Positions 1 through 9,114 of a stretch of DNA of 42,924 nt are shown in pieces. The position numbers and the translations under genes are program-made. How positions within the stretch are numbered: the stretch's first letter is position 1; the number at the start of each line of letters is the position of its first letter. The notes under the pieces are model-generated. The model ran no database searches, was not told the DNA's origin, and was given only the letters and a program-made list of their open reading frames with translations. Source of the stretch: Bacillota bacterium (GTDB lineage: Bacteria; Bacillota; Clostridia; Acetivibrionales; DSM-1351); NCBI GenBank assembly GCA_023393115.1, contig JAEWMS010000044.1, positions 1 to 42,924 of the forward strand, read 5' to 3'.

Positions 1-60
1 GGTGCGTGAGAACTTCAATTATACAGGAAAAGAGGGGGTCATTGTTTTTTTATTTAAAAA
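1..60 (+). terminator. Probable 3' half of a terminator of an upstream gene
   Basis: The left edge has no open gene. A GGGGGTCATTG followed by seven T residues and TTATTT at about 35-56 resembles the descending arm and U-tract of a rho-independent terminator, and the terminator at 6366-6407 has a similar GGGTCATTGTTTTATTT end. The ascending arm would lie left of the window, so the hairpin cannot be confirmed. Confidence 0.35.
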
Positions 61-73
61 AACTTCGAAAACC

Positions 74-101
74 TTGATAAATGGCATGTTCAAAATATAA
101 C
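74..101 (+). promoter_or_regulatory. Candidate sigma-A promoter for the polysaccharide locus
   Basis: TTGATA (74-79) and TATAAC (96-101) are separated by 16 bases and lie about 50 bases before the first glycosyltransferase start at 149. The match to the housekeeping consensus is good, and no other clear promoter is seen before the terminator at 6366. Inferred from sequence only. Confidence 0.5.
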
Positions 102-148
102 AAGTGTAATTTAGTTTACACTAACTACATCAGAGCGGGGGCGCAAAT

Positions 149-1273
149 ATGAAAATTTTATTACTGAGGAATATGGGAGATCAGATAAATATACATAATT
201 ATAACGTCCAGGAGATAGGGTTGGCAAAGGCACTGGTAAAGAGAGGACACCAATGCGATATTGTACTTTACTCCCTGCATGATAAATTAAGGACCGAGAA
301 AGTATATATTGATGATGATAAGTATATAACTCTTTATTGGGTCAAGGGAATCAATATATATTATAACTCTGTATTCCTTAAACTTATAAGAAATAAATTT
401 TTTGATAATTATGATATTATCCAAACACATGAATATAATCAGTTAATGACATTTATTCTGCCTTATATAACAAAGAGCAAACTTGTAATATATCATGGAC
501 CTTATCAGGATATCCGCAACAAGGCTGTTCATGGATTATTTGACAGATTGTTTCTATCCAGCATCCGGAAAAATTACCCCTACGTAATTGCAAAAAGCGT
601 ATTATCTCAAAAATATCTTCTGGGCAAAGGCTTTAAAAAGGTTAATGTTCTTGGGGTAGGTCTTGACCAGAACAGATTCAAGGCTACTCAGACCTTAAAC
701 GGAAGTTTGAGGGAATTTTACTTAAAATGTCGAGATAATTACCCGCTTTTAGTTTACGTTGGATCTTTCTGCAAATGGAAAAACACCCCCTTTCTTTTAG
801 AGGTTACAAAAGAGCTTAAAAAGAAAATGGATTTCAGACTTTTAATAATCAGCAATGGAGCGGGTGAATACAAAGAGGAGTTTTTTAAAAAGGTTAAGGA
901 ACTAAATTTGGAAAACAATATTCAATATGCTGAAAAAGTTAGTCAACAGGAAATCAGTAATATATATTCATATTCTGATTTACTATTGCTACCCTCAATA
1001 TATGAAATTTTTGGGATGGTTCTATTGGAGAGCCTGTACTTTGATTGCCCCATTTTAACCTCTTACAACGGGGGATCTTCGGTATTACTGGACAAAGCTT
1101 ACCCTGAAATGATAATGAAAGATTTTGATGCCGAGAAATGGGCAGATAGGATTATATTTTTGCTTAAGAATAAAGAAAAATATAAGCTCAGAGAGTATGT
1201 AAACTCTTATTTTACTTGGGAAAGTATAAGTGAACAATTTGAAAAAGAATATATGAAAGTTATTGGCTTATAA
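149..1273 (+). CDS. Glycosyltransferase family 4
   Basis: A 374-residue protein with the two-lobe GT-B layout of family 4 retaining glycosyltransferases, which move a sugar from an NDP-sugar to a lipid-linked acceptor on the cytoplasmic face of the membrane. The C-terminal nucleotide-binding lobe begins near VYVGSFCKWKN. The EX7E motif is seen as E-IFGMVLL-E near residue 290, and the segment before it (LLLPSIYE) is typical. The N terminus lacks the usual GG loop after MKILLLR and instead has NMGDQINIHNYNVQEIG. The ATG at 149 follows a GCGGGGGCG purine stretch. It is the first gene of the polysaccharide run, 38 bases before the polymerase-like gene. Donor and acceptor cannot be told from sequence. 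Confidence 0.85.
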   Translation: MKILLLRNMGDQINIHNYNVQEIGLAKALVKRGHQCDIVLYSLHDKLRTEKVYIDDDKYITLYWVKGINIYYNSVFLKLIRNKFFDNYDIIQTHEYNQLMTFILPYITKSKLVIYHGPYQDIRNKAVHGLFDRLFLSSIRKNYPYVIAKSVLSQKYLLGKGFKKVNVLGVGLDQNRFKATQTLNGSLREFYLKCRDNYPLLVYVGSFCKWKNTPFLLEVTKELKKKMDFRLLIISNGAGEYKEEFFKKVKELNLENNIQYAEKVSQQEISNIYSYSDLLLLPSIYEIFGMVLLESLYFDCPILTSYNGGSSVLLDKAYPEMIMKDFDAEKWADRIIFLLKNKEKYKLREYVNSYFTWESISEQFEKEYMKVIGL

Positions 1274-1311
1274 ATGCTGCTTTATCATATTTGACATACA
1301 ATGGAGGAGAA

Positions 1312-2703
1312 ATGGGAAAAAAGGTACTAAGTATAGAAAAACTAATTTTACTTGGAGTTTTCTTATCTCCATGTACTGACATATTCGTATTTAAAACCGG
1401 TATATTTGATATGAAAATACTTCAATTTCTGTGGAGTGTAGTATTTATCGCTATTCTGATATGTAAGGCATCAATTAAGGATTTCAGAATAAATGAGAGT
1501 ATATTAGGTACAAAAGATCATATGATCTTCGTATTATATATAACTTCGCTTATACTATCCTGTTTATATTCTTTTAATTTCAGATTGTCCTTTAAGGAGA
1601 TGCTACAGTATATCTATCTGTTTCTGGTAATGCTGGTTGTATACAAATACTCAAGTAGTAAAGATATGTTTAATAAAATCATTAGTGCAATCCTATTTTG
1701 CAATATATTCCTTGTGATTGTTTCCATAGTTAGTTACTTTAACGGTAAACAACTGATACCGTCCTTTATATTACATTCTAATGGATATCTACAGGTAATT
1801 GAAAATGTATATAAAACCCAGGCACTTGTAGAATCAAATGATATTATAAACAGGCTGGAAGGAATTATGGGTTTAGGTACTGTAGGAATTGCCAACTGTA
1901 TTCTAATCCAATCCCTCTTTGTAAATTATAGAATTAGGAATAGCACAGGAAAGATAAGAGTTTTCTACATTGTTTTATTTGCTGCAAATGTCTTAACAAT
2001 GGGACTAACATACTCCAGAGCCGCGCTATTATGTTTTATTATTGTCCATTTCATATCCTTGCTGGGCACTAACAGAAAAATGAATTTTGCCCTTGCAGTA
2101 ATAGGCGTTTGTTGTATTCCTGTTGTTCTATCTTTTTTTCCAAGTTTATATGAACGGCTTTTAGAGGCCTTTAATCCGCAGGAGGGTTCTACAAAATATC
2201 ATTTTGTACAATGGTTGGTTTCACTTAGGGAGGGATATGATCATATGGCTACCGGTATTGGAATCGGTAATGCCGCATATCAGCAGGATATGTATAAAGA
2301 TATGTTCAGCAATCTATTTAGAAAGTTTGATTTGTACAACGTTAATGGAGCAAATGTTCATAATTTTATATTGCAAATATGGGCTGAACAAGGCTTAACC
2401 GGGTTGGTTGCAAATGTAGCCTTGCTTTTCTGTCCAATAATTAATATCTTAAAATTTAAATATATCAGTAGAGCTAAAGGTGAAAAAACCATAGTTGACT
2501 ATATTTTATTAGCGTATATTGGAACACTATTTTATAACCTTACCAATAATAACTTTTATATCGAGACATTCTGGATACTGGCGGGATTGGCGTATGCCTC
2601 TTTAAAATTTTATCCTGTTGATTTCAACGAAGAAAAACTTATTTCAGGGAGGGATTACTTTGAAGAAACTTATTTCAAAACTGATTTCAAAATTGAAAAA
2701 TGA
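1312..2703 (+). CDS. O-antigen ligase / Wzy-like polysaccharide polymerase
   Basis: A polytopic membrane protein of 463 residues with about ten hydrophobic segments. The Wzy_C-type signature is visible in the large loop and following helix: NVHNFILQIWAEQGLTGL (about residues 348-366), with the H-N and E-x-G residues typical of O-antigen ligases and polymerases. Such proteins join or polymerise lipid-linked repeat units outside the membrane. I chose the ATG at 1312, not the TTG at 1291, because GGAGGAG at 1303-1309 sits just before it. The end overlaps the next gene by 44 bases, which implies coupling. Ligase and polymerase cannot be separated by sequence alone, but the flanking glycosyltransferases fit either role. 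Confidence 0.8.
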   Translation: MGKKVLSIEKLILLGVFLSPCTDIFVFKTGIFDMKILQFLWSVVFIAILICKASIKDFRINESILGTKDHMIFVLYITSLILSCLYSFNFRLSFKEMLQYIYLFLVMLVVYKYSSSKDMFNKIISAILFCNIFLVIVSIVSYFNGKQLIPSFILHSNGYLQVIENVYKTQALVESNDIINRLEGIMGLGTVGIANCILIQSLFVNYRIRNSTGKIRVFYIVLFAANVLTMGLTYSRAALLCFIIVHFISLLGTNRKMNFALAVIGVCCIPVVLSFFPSLYERLLEAFNPQEGSTKYHFVQWLVSLREGYDHMATGIGIGNAAYQQDMYKDMFSNLFRKFDLYNVNGANVHNFILQIWAEQGLTGLVANVALLFCPIINILKFKYISRAKGEKTIVDYILLAYIGTLFYNLTNNNFYIETFWILAGLAYASLKFYPVDFNEEKLISGRDYFEETYFKTDFKIEK

Positions 2704-3376
2704 AAATTATGAAATCGATCCAAATATAAGTGTAATTGATATAATGGGTACTCTTATAAGCAGAGGCTTACAAGTTTTGAGGGGACTATTTAAAAGAATT
2801 GGAGTAAAACAATGTAAAGGGATTCTATTCTGTGGATCCAAAGTTAAACTAAAGCATAAAGGCAAGCTTTCTATCGGTAAAAATGTAATATTTGAAGATA
2901 ACACCTGCATAAACTCATTAAGTAAGGCTGGGGTAAGGATTGGAAATAACGTATCTATTGGGAGAAATAGTATTATTGAGTGCACAGGCGTAGTCAGAGA
3001 ACTGGGAGAGGAACTTGTTATAGGTAATCATGTGGGTATAGCACCAAATGCTTTTATAGCCGTTAGAGGTAAGGTTGAAATAGGTGACAATACAATTTTT
3101 GGGCCGGGAGTCAGTATACACGCAGAAAACCACGTATTCAGCGATCAATATAAACCCATAAGACTGCAAGGTTCCAGCAGAAAGGGAATAACCATTGGGA
3201 AAGATTGTTGGATAGGATCAAAGGTGGTTATTTTAGATGGCGCGAAAATAGGAGATGGATGCATAATTGCAGCAGGAGCAGTAGTAAACAGCAATATCCC
3301 GGATTATGCTGTTGCAGGTGGAGTACCTGCAAAAATAATAAAATACAGAGGCGCAATAGAGGCCCGGAAAGCATAA
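2660..3376 (+). CDS. Left-handed beta-helix (hexapeptide) O-acyltransferase
   Basis: A 238-residue protein of the WbbJ/maltose O-acetyltransferase group. Hexapeptide repeats run from about residue 70 (IGKNVIFED, IGNNVSIG, IGNHVGI, IGDNTIFGPGV). The putative catalytic histidine lies in AENHVFSD, and the end has the usual CWIGSKVVILDGAKIGDG and GGVPAKIIKYRG turns. It probably moves an acetyl group from acetyl-CoA onto a sugar of the surface polymer. I chose the TTG at 2660 because CAGGGAGGGA at 2646-2655 precedes it; an upstream TTG at 2618 lacks such a site. The gene begins inside the end of the polymerase gene. The N-terminal 60 residues are lysine-rich and not part of the repeat domain. Confidence 0.82.
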   Translation: MKKLISKLISKLKNENYEIDPNISVIDIMGTLISRGLQVLRGLFKRIGVKQCKGILFCGSKVKLKHKGKLSIGKNVIFEDNTCINSLSKAGVRIGNNVSIGRNSIIECTGVVRELGEELVIGNHVGIAPNAFIAVRGKVEIGDNTIFGPGVSIHAENHVFSDQYKPIRLQGSSRKGITIGKDCWIGSKVVILDGAKIGDGCIIAAGAVVNSNIPDYAVAGGVPAKIIKYRGAIEARKA

Positions 3377-3388
3377 GGTACACAGAGG

Positions 3389-4621
3389 ATGAAGATATTA
3401 GCGGTAAATAAATTCCTATACTATAAAGGCGGAAGTGAAACCTATATGTTTCACTTATTTGAATATTTGAAAAAATTAGGCCATGAAATCGAGTATTTTG
3501 GTATGGAGGACTCAAGAAACGTAGTAGGTAACAGTGCAGGAGAAAATATATCCAACCTCGATTTTAACGGTAATATGCTAAAAAAAGCTTCTTATCCGTT
3601 TAAAGTAATTTATTCACTTGAAGCGAAAAGTAAAATCGGTAAAGTTATTAATACTTTCAAACCCGATATAGTACACTTAAATAACTATAATTACCAGGTT
3701 ACTCCATCAATTATATATGAGATAAAGAAGTATAACCTTCCTATTGTTCAGACCCTTCATGATCCCCAGTTGGTCTGTCCTTATCATCGACTATATAACA
3801 ATAAGAGACGGGAGTATTGTGAGAAATGCGGCGGAGGTAATTATGTTAAGTGTGTAACAGAAAGATGTATAGATAACTCGATGTTAAAAAGCATAATAGG
3901 TGCACTGGAAAGCTATATATACAGGCTGCTTGGAACGTATAACTACATAGATTACTTTATATCTCCAAGCCACTTCCTTAAAGAAAAAATAATCAGTATG
4001 AATTCGACTATTTCGAGAGAAAAATTCATAGTCTTACATAATTTCACAAACGGCATTATTACTGAATATACTGCTATTAAGGAGCCTTATGTTTTATATT
4101 TTGGGAGAATCTCAGCTGCAAAAGGAATACAAACTTTAATTTCTGCCTGTAAAAACCTACCACAGATAAAGTTCAAATTTGTGGGATCAGGACAACTTGA
4201 AAATGAGTTAACAGGTATGGATAATGTTGAATTTCTGGGATATAAAACCGGTGAGGAACTGAAAAACCTAATAAGTAAAGCCTTATTTTCGATCTGTCCT
4301 TCAGAATGGTTTGAAAACTGCCCAATGTCTGTACTGGAATCACAGATGTATGGAACTCCTGTTATTGGATCCAATATCGGCGGGATTCCGGAATTGATAA
4401 AAAATAATTATGATGGTCTGTTATTTGCTCCAGGGGATTCAGAGGATTTGACAAGAAAAATTAAATACTTGTATGACAATGACGCAATTCTGAAAAGGTT
4501 TTCAGAAAACTGCATAAAGAAAGCGAGAGAGTATTCCATTGGAAATTACTGCGAAAAGCTAAAAAATATATACCATTTGGCAATTGAAAAACATTCATCG
4601 ACTCAAAGAGCGTCTGGATGA
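3389..4621 (+). CDS. Glycosyltransferase family 4 with Cys cluster
   Basis: A 410-residue GT-B enzyme beginning MKILAVNKFLYYKGGSETYMF, where KGGSE is the classic N-terminal loop of family 4. The EX7E motif is E-NCPMSVL-E near residue 315, followed by GTPVIGSNIGGIPEL. Between the lobes lies an insertion with five cysteines (C-PYHRLY then CEKC, KC, RC, about residues 130-158). This may bind zinc or form disulfides and recurs in some family 4 enzymes. No strong ribosome-binding site lies at a normal distance from the ATG (AGAGG abuts it), so expression may depend on coupling to the acyltransferase gene ending 12 bases upstream. Substrates are unknown. Confidence 0.85.
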   Translation: MKILAVNKFLYYKGGSETYMFHLFEYLKKLGHEIEYFGMEDSRNVVGNSAGENISNLDFNGNMLKKASYPFKVIYSLEAKSKIGKVINTFKPDIVHLNNYNYQVTPSIIYEIKKYNLPIVQTLHDPQLVCPYHRLYNNKRREYCEKCGGGNYVKCVTERCIDNSMLKSIIGALESYIYRLLGTYNYIDYFISPSHFLKEKIISMNSTISREKFIVLHNFTNGIITEYTAIKEPYVLYFGRISAAKGIQTLISACKNLPQIKFKFVGSGQLENELTGMDNVEFLGYKTGEELKNLISKALFSICPSEWFENCPMSVLESQMYGTPVIGSNIGGIPELIKNNYDGLLFAPGDSEDLTRKIKYLYDNDAILKRFSENCIKKAREYSIGNYCEKLKNIYHLAIEKHSSTQRASG

Positions 4622-4719
4622 TTTTGAAATTTGAGCCGTAGAATTCGGATGTAAGTACTTGTCCTAATATACTTTTGATTTTAATAAACTCAGGAATTTA
4701 TTGCATGGGAGAGGAATCA

Positions 4720-6339
4720 ATGAAAATAAGCCTTAAAAAAGTCTTTTTTATTCTTATACTGGCTATAGTGTTGATAATATTATCAGCACCAACTTTATTT
4801 GTAAGCCAGACTGATATTATTTATCCCGAGGCAGTAAATAACAGTTATCAGGATTATGGAGTCGGAGGTAGAACTATGGACATTTCTCAAACACAAACTG
4901 TAAGTGCTGCTCCAATTAATAAAAAAGGAAATGCAAACTACTATAACGATAAAAACGGAGAATACTATGCTGATGTCAAATTTAAGGTAAAAGCCAATGA
5001 TAATACTTCCTATCTTGTCAGTTTGCTGAATTCTGGAGGAACAATAAATCTACCTGCCGGAAATTATTTATGCAGGACAAATCTTGTTTTAAAAAACAGA
5101 CTTTTGACGATCACCGGTGTGCCTGGAAAAACCAAAATTGTATTCGATTCAAAAAATTTTGTTCTTAATAATACCATAACCTTTAGGGAAGGCTTCATTA
5201 TTAATGAAAGTCATTATAGCGAATACAAGGATAATACTGCACAGGATATAAGCATTTCTGGTGTTACCTTTGAGTATAAAAGATTTTCTTCAAATTCACC
5301 AAAGACAATTCTATTGTTGAAGAATATAAAGAAGGCCGACATTAGTAACTGCTCCTTTATAGCAGATCTACCCAACAAAATTGATGTTACTAATATAGAC
5401 CTATACAATGGCTGTAAAAACGTAACCATTTCAGATTGTTTTTTTAGCAATAGAACTAAAGCCTCCAGTGGGGGATGTATTTGGGTCAGAAATTTAACAG
5501 GCAGTAAGGTAAGAGTAAACGGGAACCTGACCGAAAACATCGACATCAACAAGTGTTCTTTTGATAAGGATTCAAAGGATGAAGTAATTGCCGTATTTTC
5601 GTCGGTGGGTGATGTAAAGGATGTGACAATAAGCAACTGCAGTATAAATGATTATTCTGACGATCAGGAAATAGTATTAAGTGCTTATTCAAGTGAAGAC
5701 AGGTATTACGGAGTTGTAGAGAATGTCACCATGCACAATAATGATATATATACTAAAAACTATAATGCGTTTGTAATTATGATAGGTGTTGAAAATAGAA
5801 CAAAGCCGGCAAGCAACATAACAATTGCAAACAATAAAATAGTTACCGATTCCACCAACTCCAAGAGAAAAACTACAATATATAATTCTTCTAATAATAA
5901 AAACGGAAACGTTGTCCTTACCAACAATATTATAAACGCACCCAGTGGTAGCTATTATATGGCTATTGCCAATGCCACAGCTTCAGTAGGTAACACTGTT
6001 ATAGGAAATTTTGAGAACGGCATTGTAGGCGGTACTGTAATAAATAATACTGTCATTGGTGCAGTAAATGGTATAGTGACACCTGATTTTGCTCAGAATA
6101 ACAAAGTATCGCAAGGTAAGTTCGGAATAAGAGTATACAACAACAGCGACAGCATGATAACAAAAAATGTTATAGAACTTGATAAAAGTATCGGAGTTTG
6201 TGGTATTGATATACCCTCTCAAGGTTACGTAACAGTTCTAAATAATACAATATATACTTTAACTGCAAACCAGACGGGAATTACAGCGAAAAGCCCTAAT
6301 ACGATACTAAGTGGTAATAATACTATTAGTATGGGATAA
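4720..6339 (+). CDS. Membrane-anchored right-handed beta-helix protein
   Basis: A 539-residue protein with a short basic start (MKISLKK) and one hydrophobic segment (VFFILILAIVLIILSAPTLF), so it is exported as an anchored or secreted protein. From about residue 85 it has repeating short strands rich in Asn, Ile and Val (ISGVTFEYK, ISNCSF, ISDCFFSN, ISNCSINDY, and later NNTVIGAVNG and NKVSQGKFGIRVYNNS). These are the parallel beta-helix coils of the pectate-lyase-like fold (NosD/Pbl type). Such proteins can be polysaccharide lyases, epimerases or surface structural proteins; I see no certain catalytic set. I chose the ATG at 4720, which follows GGGAGAGGA and puts the signal anchor at the terminus. 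Its place in the locus suggests action on the polymer outside the cell. A terminator follows at once. Confidence 0.72.
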   Translation: MKISLKKVFFILILAIVLIILSAPTLFVSQTDIIYPEAVNNSYQDYGVGGRTMDISQTQTVSAAPINKKGNANYYNDKNGEYYADVKFKVKANDNTSYLVSLLNSGGTINLPAGNYLCRTNLVLKNRLLTITGVPGKTKIVFDSKNFVLNNTITFREGFIINESHYSEYKDNTAQDISISGVTFEYKRFSSNSPKTILLLKNIKKADISNCSFIADLPNKIDVTNIDLYNGCKNVTISDCFFSNRTKASSGGCIWVRNLTGSKVRVNGNLTENIDINKCSFDKDSKDEVIAVFSSVGDVKDVTISNCSINDYSDDQEIVLSAYSSEDRYYGVVENVTMHNNDIYTKNYNAFVIMIGVENRTKPASNITIANNKIVTDSTNSKRKTTIYNSSNNKNGNVVLTNNIINAPSGSYYMAIANATASVGNTVIGNFENGIVGGTVINNTVIGAVNGIVTPDFAQNNKVSQGKFGIRVYNNSDSMITKNVIELDKSIGVCGIDIPSQGYVTVLNNTIYTLTANQTGITAKSPNTILSGNNTISMG

Positions 6340-6365
6340 AAGAAAAAATAAAATCGTTTATATTC

Positions 6366-6407
6366 AATGGCTCGTGATCTCAAAAATCATGGGTCATTGT
6401 TTTATTT
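6366..6407 (+). terminator. Rho-independent terminator
   Basis: Arms 6366-6378 and 6386-6398 form a 13-pair stem with three G-U pairs and a 7-base loop, followed by GTTTTATTT. It ends the first transcription unit of the polysaccharide locus, 30 bases before the next gene. Confidence 0.75.
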
Positions 6408-6436
6408 ATTATTAATTAGGGGGTAGCTACAACAAT

Positions 6437-6874
6437 ATGGATAAATTTATGAGTCTATTAATTAGAATGAGAAAGAATTACTTTCTGGCCAAAATATCTT
6501 ACATAATATTGCGTTTTCTAGGAGTAGTAATTCCTCCAACTGTAAAGCTGGGTAAGAATTTTAAACTTGTCCATTGGGCATACGGTTCGGGTATTCATCC
6601 CAATACAATAGTTGGAGACAATGTGCGAATATATTCCGGAGTTACTATTGGAAGAGGGGACATTTTTATTAAGAACCGGGAAGACATACAGATAATCATT
6701 GAAGACGATGTAATAATTTGTACGGGAGCAAAAGTACTTTGCAAAGGCCAAAAGCTTGTAGTTGGTAAAGGCACTATCATAGGAGCTAATTCGGTATTGC
6801 TTAAATCCACAGGGACAGGGGAAGTGTGGGGGGGGATACCTGCCCGAAAATTAAAAGACGTCAGTCAAATATAG
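6437..6874 (+). CDS. Short serine-acetyltransferase-like hexapeptide acyltransferase
   Basis: A 145-residue left-handed beta-helix protein resembling the C-terminal half of CysE-type enzymes and polysaccharide O-acetyltransferases. Seen motifs are PPTVKLGKNFKLVHWAYGSGIHPNTIVGDN, GVTIGRGDI, IIEDDVIICTGAKVLCKGQKLVVGKGTIIGANSV and the terminal WGGIPARKLKD. The helical N-terminal domain of true serine acetyltransferases is reduced to about 35 residues, so an acyl transfer to a sugar is more likely than cysteine synthesis. It opens a second run of genes after the terminator at 6366-6407, with AGGGGGTAG about 15 bases before the ATG. The acceptor is unknown. Confidence 0.75.
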   Translation: MDKFMSLLIRMRKNYFLAKISYIILRFLGVVIPPTVKLGKNFKLVHWAYGSGIHPNTIVGDNVRIYSGVTIGRGDIFIKNREDIQIIIEDDVIICTGAKVLCKGQKLVVGKGTIIGANSVLLKSTGTGEVWGGIPARKLKDVSQI

Positions 6875-6929
6875 TTTATATGCTAGGAAAATTTATCATA
6901 CCAAAATGAAAGAAGAGGTACAGTGCGTT

Positions 6930-7982
6930 ATGTCAAAAAGAACATTATACGGTTCGATAATAATTACATATCGCTGCAATGCTAAATGCAACATGTGTGA
7001 TTGCTTCAAGGACCCGAGTAAGCCGGAAGAGGAAATAACCCTGGATATTATACAAAAGTTGCCCGAGATGGCATTTACCAACATAACAGGCGGAGAGCCA
7101 TTTATTCGGAAGGATATCCATGATATTGTCAGGGAACTTTACAAAAAGACCAACAGAATAGTTATTTCGACTAATGGTTACTTTACAGACAGAATACTTG
7201 ATTTATGCAGAGAGTTTCCGGAGGTAGGCATAAGAATAAGCATTGAAGGGCTGCAGGAAGCAAATGATAAGATACGGGGAATACCCGACGGTTTCAACAG
7301 AGGCTATACTACTCTGAAAAAACTTGTTGCAGCCGGGCATAATGATGTCGGCTTTGGCTGCACGGTACAGGAAATGAATTCGCAGGATCTGATTCTGCTG
7401 TATAAACTCTCAGATGAGCTGGATATGGAATTTGCCACTGCAACCTTGCACAATTCCTTCTATTTCAGAAAAACCGACAACAAAATCAACGACAGGCTAA
7501 AGGTAGCCAAAGCCTTTGAACAGCTGGTAAACCAGCTTCTTAAATCCAGATCGCCAAAAAAGTGGTTCAGGGCCTATTTCAATCATGGACTTATAAACTA
7601 CATATACGGGAATAAGAGATATTTACCTTGTGATATGGGCAGCAACGGCTTTTTTGTCGATCCCTTCGGTCATGTGCTGCCCTGCAACGGAAGTAATGAA
7701 AGAATGTCAATGGGGTCATTGCAGGAAAATACCTGGGATGAAATTTGGAATTCACCCAGGGCAGAAGAAGTCAGAAAAATGGTAAAAAACTGTCCGAAAA
7801 ACTGTTGGATGATAGGGAGTGTTGCTCCGGCCATGAAGCAGAGGATATGGGTTCCCGTGTGGTGGGTTGCAAAGCACAAGCTGAAGGGCAGCTATAGTCT
7901 TAAGGAAAATAAATTTATAGATTGCAAGGAGTTAAGCTCATATGAAAATCGCAATGATAGGGCAAAAGGGTATTCCGTCTAG
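6930..7982 (+). CDS. Radical SAM/SPASM-type protein of the polysaccharide locus
   Basis: A 350-residue radical SAM enzyme. The [4Fe-4S] motif CxxxCxxC is C16-C20-C23 (YRCNAKCNMC) and NITGGEPFIRKD is the SAM-binding GGE motif. A shortened SPASM-like end carries cysteines in LPCDMG, GHVLPCNGSNE and KNCPKNCWM. The spacing FVDPFGHVLPC followed by MGSL-(x4)-WDEIWNS resembles SPASM maturases, but the substrate may be a peptide or a sugar. I chose the ATG at 6930 (AGAAGAGG at 6911-6918) over that at 6906. The 3' end overlaps the next glycosyltransferase by 41 bases, tying it to the sugar genes. It lies about 3.4 kb upstream of the first peptide precursor, so it could instead belong to the peptide system. 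Confidence 0.8.
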   Translation: MSKRTLYGSIIITYRCNAKCNMCDCFKDPSKPEEEITLDIIQKLPEMAFTNITGGEPFIRKDIHDIVRELYKKTNRIVISTNGYFTDRILDLCREFPEVGIRISIEGLQEANDKIRGIPDGFNRGYTTLKKLVAAGHNDVGFGCTVQEMNSQDLILLYKLSDELDMEFATATLHNSFYFRKTDNKINDRLKVAKAFEQLVNQLLKSRSPKKWFRAYFNHGLINYIYGNKRYLPCDMGSNGFFVDPFGHVLPCNGSNERMSMGSLQENTWDEIWNSPRAEEVRKMVKNCPKNCWMIGSVAPAMKQRIWVPVWWVAKHKLKGSYSLKENKFIDCKELSSYENRNDRAKGYSV

Positions 7983-9114
7983 ATCAGGGGGGATTGAGAT
8001 CCATGTGGATGAAATATCCAAAAGACTTGTATGCCTGGAGTGTCAGGTGGAGGTTTATTGCAGAAAGGATTATTGCGATCAGGAGTTTGAGGGTGGAAAT
8101 TACGAGGGTGTAAAGCTGAAATACACTCGATTTTTAAATTCAAAGCATCTGGATGCCATAACTCATACCTTTACTTCAACTATAAGCGCTCTTTTATCAA
8201 ACTGTGAGATATTTCACTATCATGCATTAGGGCCATCTACGCTGGCTTTTATACCAAGGCTGTTCGGCAGAAAGGTTGTATGTACTGTTCATGGACTGGA
8301 TTGGCAAAGAGGAAAATGGGGAAAATTTGCAGCTGCCTTCCTTAAGTTCGGGGAATATGCCACTGCAAAATTTGCCCATAAGACAATCAGTGTCTCCAGA
8401 AATCTCATTGGATATTACAAAGAGAAATATGGCATGGAACCCACATATATTCCTAATGGAGTAGAAAGGCCAGATTTTATGAAGGCTCGAGTAATAAAGG
8501 AGAAGTACAATCTCGACAATGACGAGTATATTCTTTTTCTAGCCCGGCTTGTACCCGAAAAGGGAGCTCATTTCCTGATCGATGCCTTCAACAAAATAAA
8601 AACGGAGAAGAAACTCGTAATTGCCGGCGGTTCCAGCCATAGCAGCCATTACGAGCTGGAAATAAGAAAGCAGGCGGCTGGAAACAAAAATATTATTTTT
8701 ACCGGGTTTGTACGGGATCAGGAACTGGCGGAGCTATACAGCAACGCTTATTTTTATGTCCTGCCTTCCGACATAGAAGGGCTGCCAATAAGTCTTTTGG
8801 AGGCAATGAGCTATGGTAACTGCTGTCTGGTAAGCGATATACCTGAAAACACAAATGTTATTGGAACTATCGGTTATAGCTTTTCGAAATCAGATGTTGA
8901 GGACTTGATAACTAAACTGGCCATATTACTTAACGATAAAGATAAGGTTTTAAAAGTTAGAGCCCTTGCGGGTAATTACATTCTAAACAAATACAATTGG
9001 GACAGGATAGCTGTTGAGACTAAAAACCTTTATAAGAGTGTACTTAAACCAAAGAGCAAAAAAAATCACAGCTGGAGGTTGGGAAATGAAGGGAAAAGAC
9101 ATAATCTTAACTGA
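7942..9114 (+). CDS. Glycosyltransferase family 4 (Cps2T-like rhamnosyltransferase type)
   Basis: A 390-residue GT-B enzyme. The start MKIAMIGQKGIPSRSGGIEIHVDE is the pattern of the Cps2T/DUF1972 group, whose studied members add rhamnose to lipid-linked intermediates. Also seen are TVHGLDWQRGKWGKFA, the nucleotide lobe start LFLARLVPEKGAHFLI, and the EX7E motif E-GLPISLL-E near residue 280. AAGGAGTT at 7927-7934 is well placed for the ATG at 7942, inside the end of the radical SAM gene. Its own end overlaps the nucleotidyltransferase-like gene by 29 bases. That overlap directly joins the polysaccharide genes to the peptide-modification genes in one transcript. Sugar specificity is inferred only from family resemblance. 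Confidence 0.85.
   Translation: MKIAMIGQKGIPSRSGGIEIHVDEISKRLVCLECQVEVYCRKDYCDQEFEGGNYEGVKLKYTRFLNSKHLDAITHTFTSTISALLSNCEIFHYHALGPSTLAFIPRLFGRKVVCTVHGLDWQRGKWGKFAAAFLKFGEYATAKFAHKTISVSRNLIGYYKEKYGMEPTYIPNGVERPDFMKARVIKEKYNLDNDEYILFLARLVPEKGAHFLIDAFNKIKTEKKLVIAGGSSHSSHYELEIRKQAAGNKNIIFTGFVRDQELAELYSNAYFYVLPSDIEGLPISLLEAMSYGNCCLVSDIPENTNVIGTIGYSFSKSDVEDLITKLAILLNDKDKVLKVRALAGNYILNKYNWDRIAVETKNLYKSVLKPKSKKNHSWRLGNEGKRHNLN

Noticed and set aside
5214..5636. 140-codon minus-strand reading frame
   Set aside because: It lies within the beta-helix gene and has no recognisable domain.
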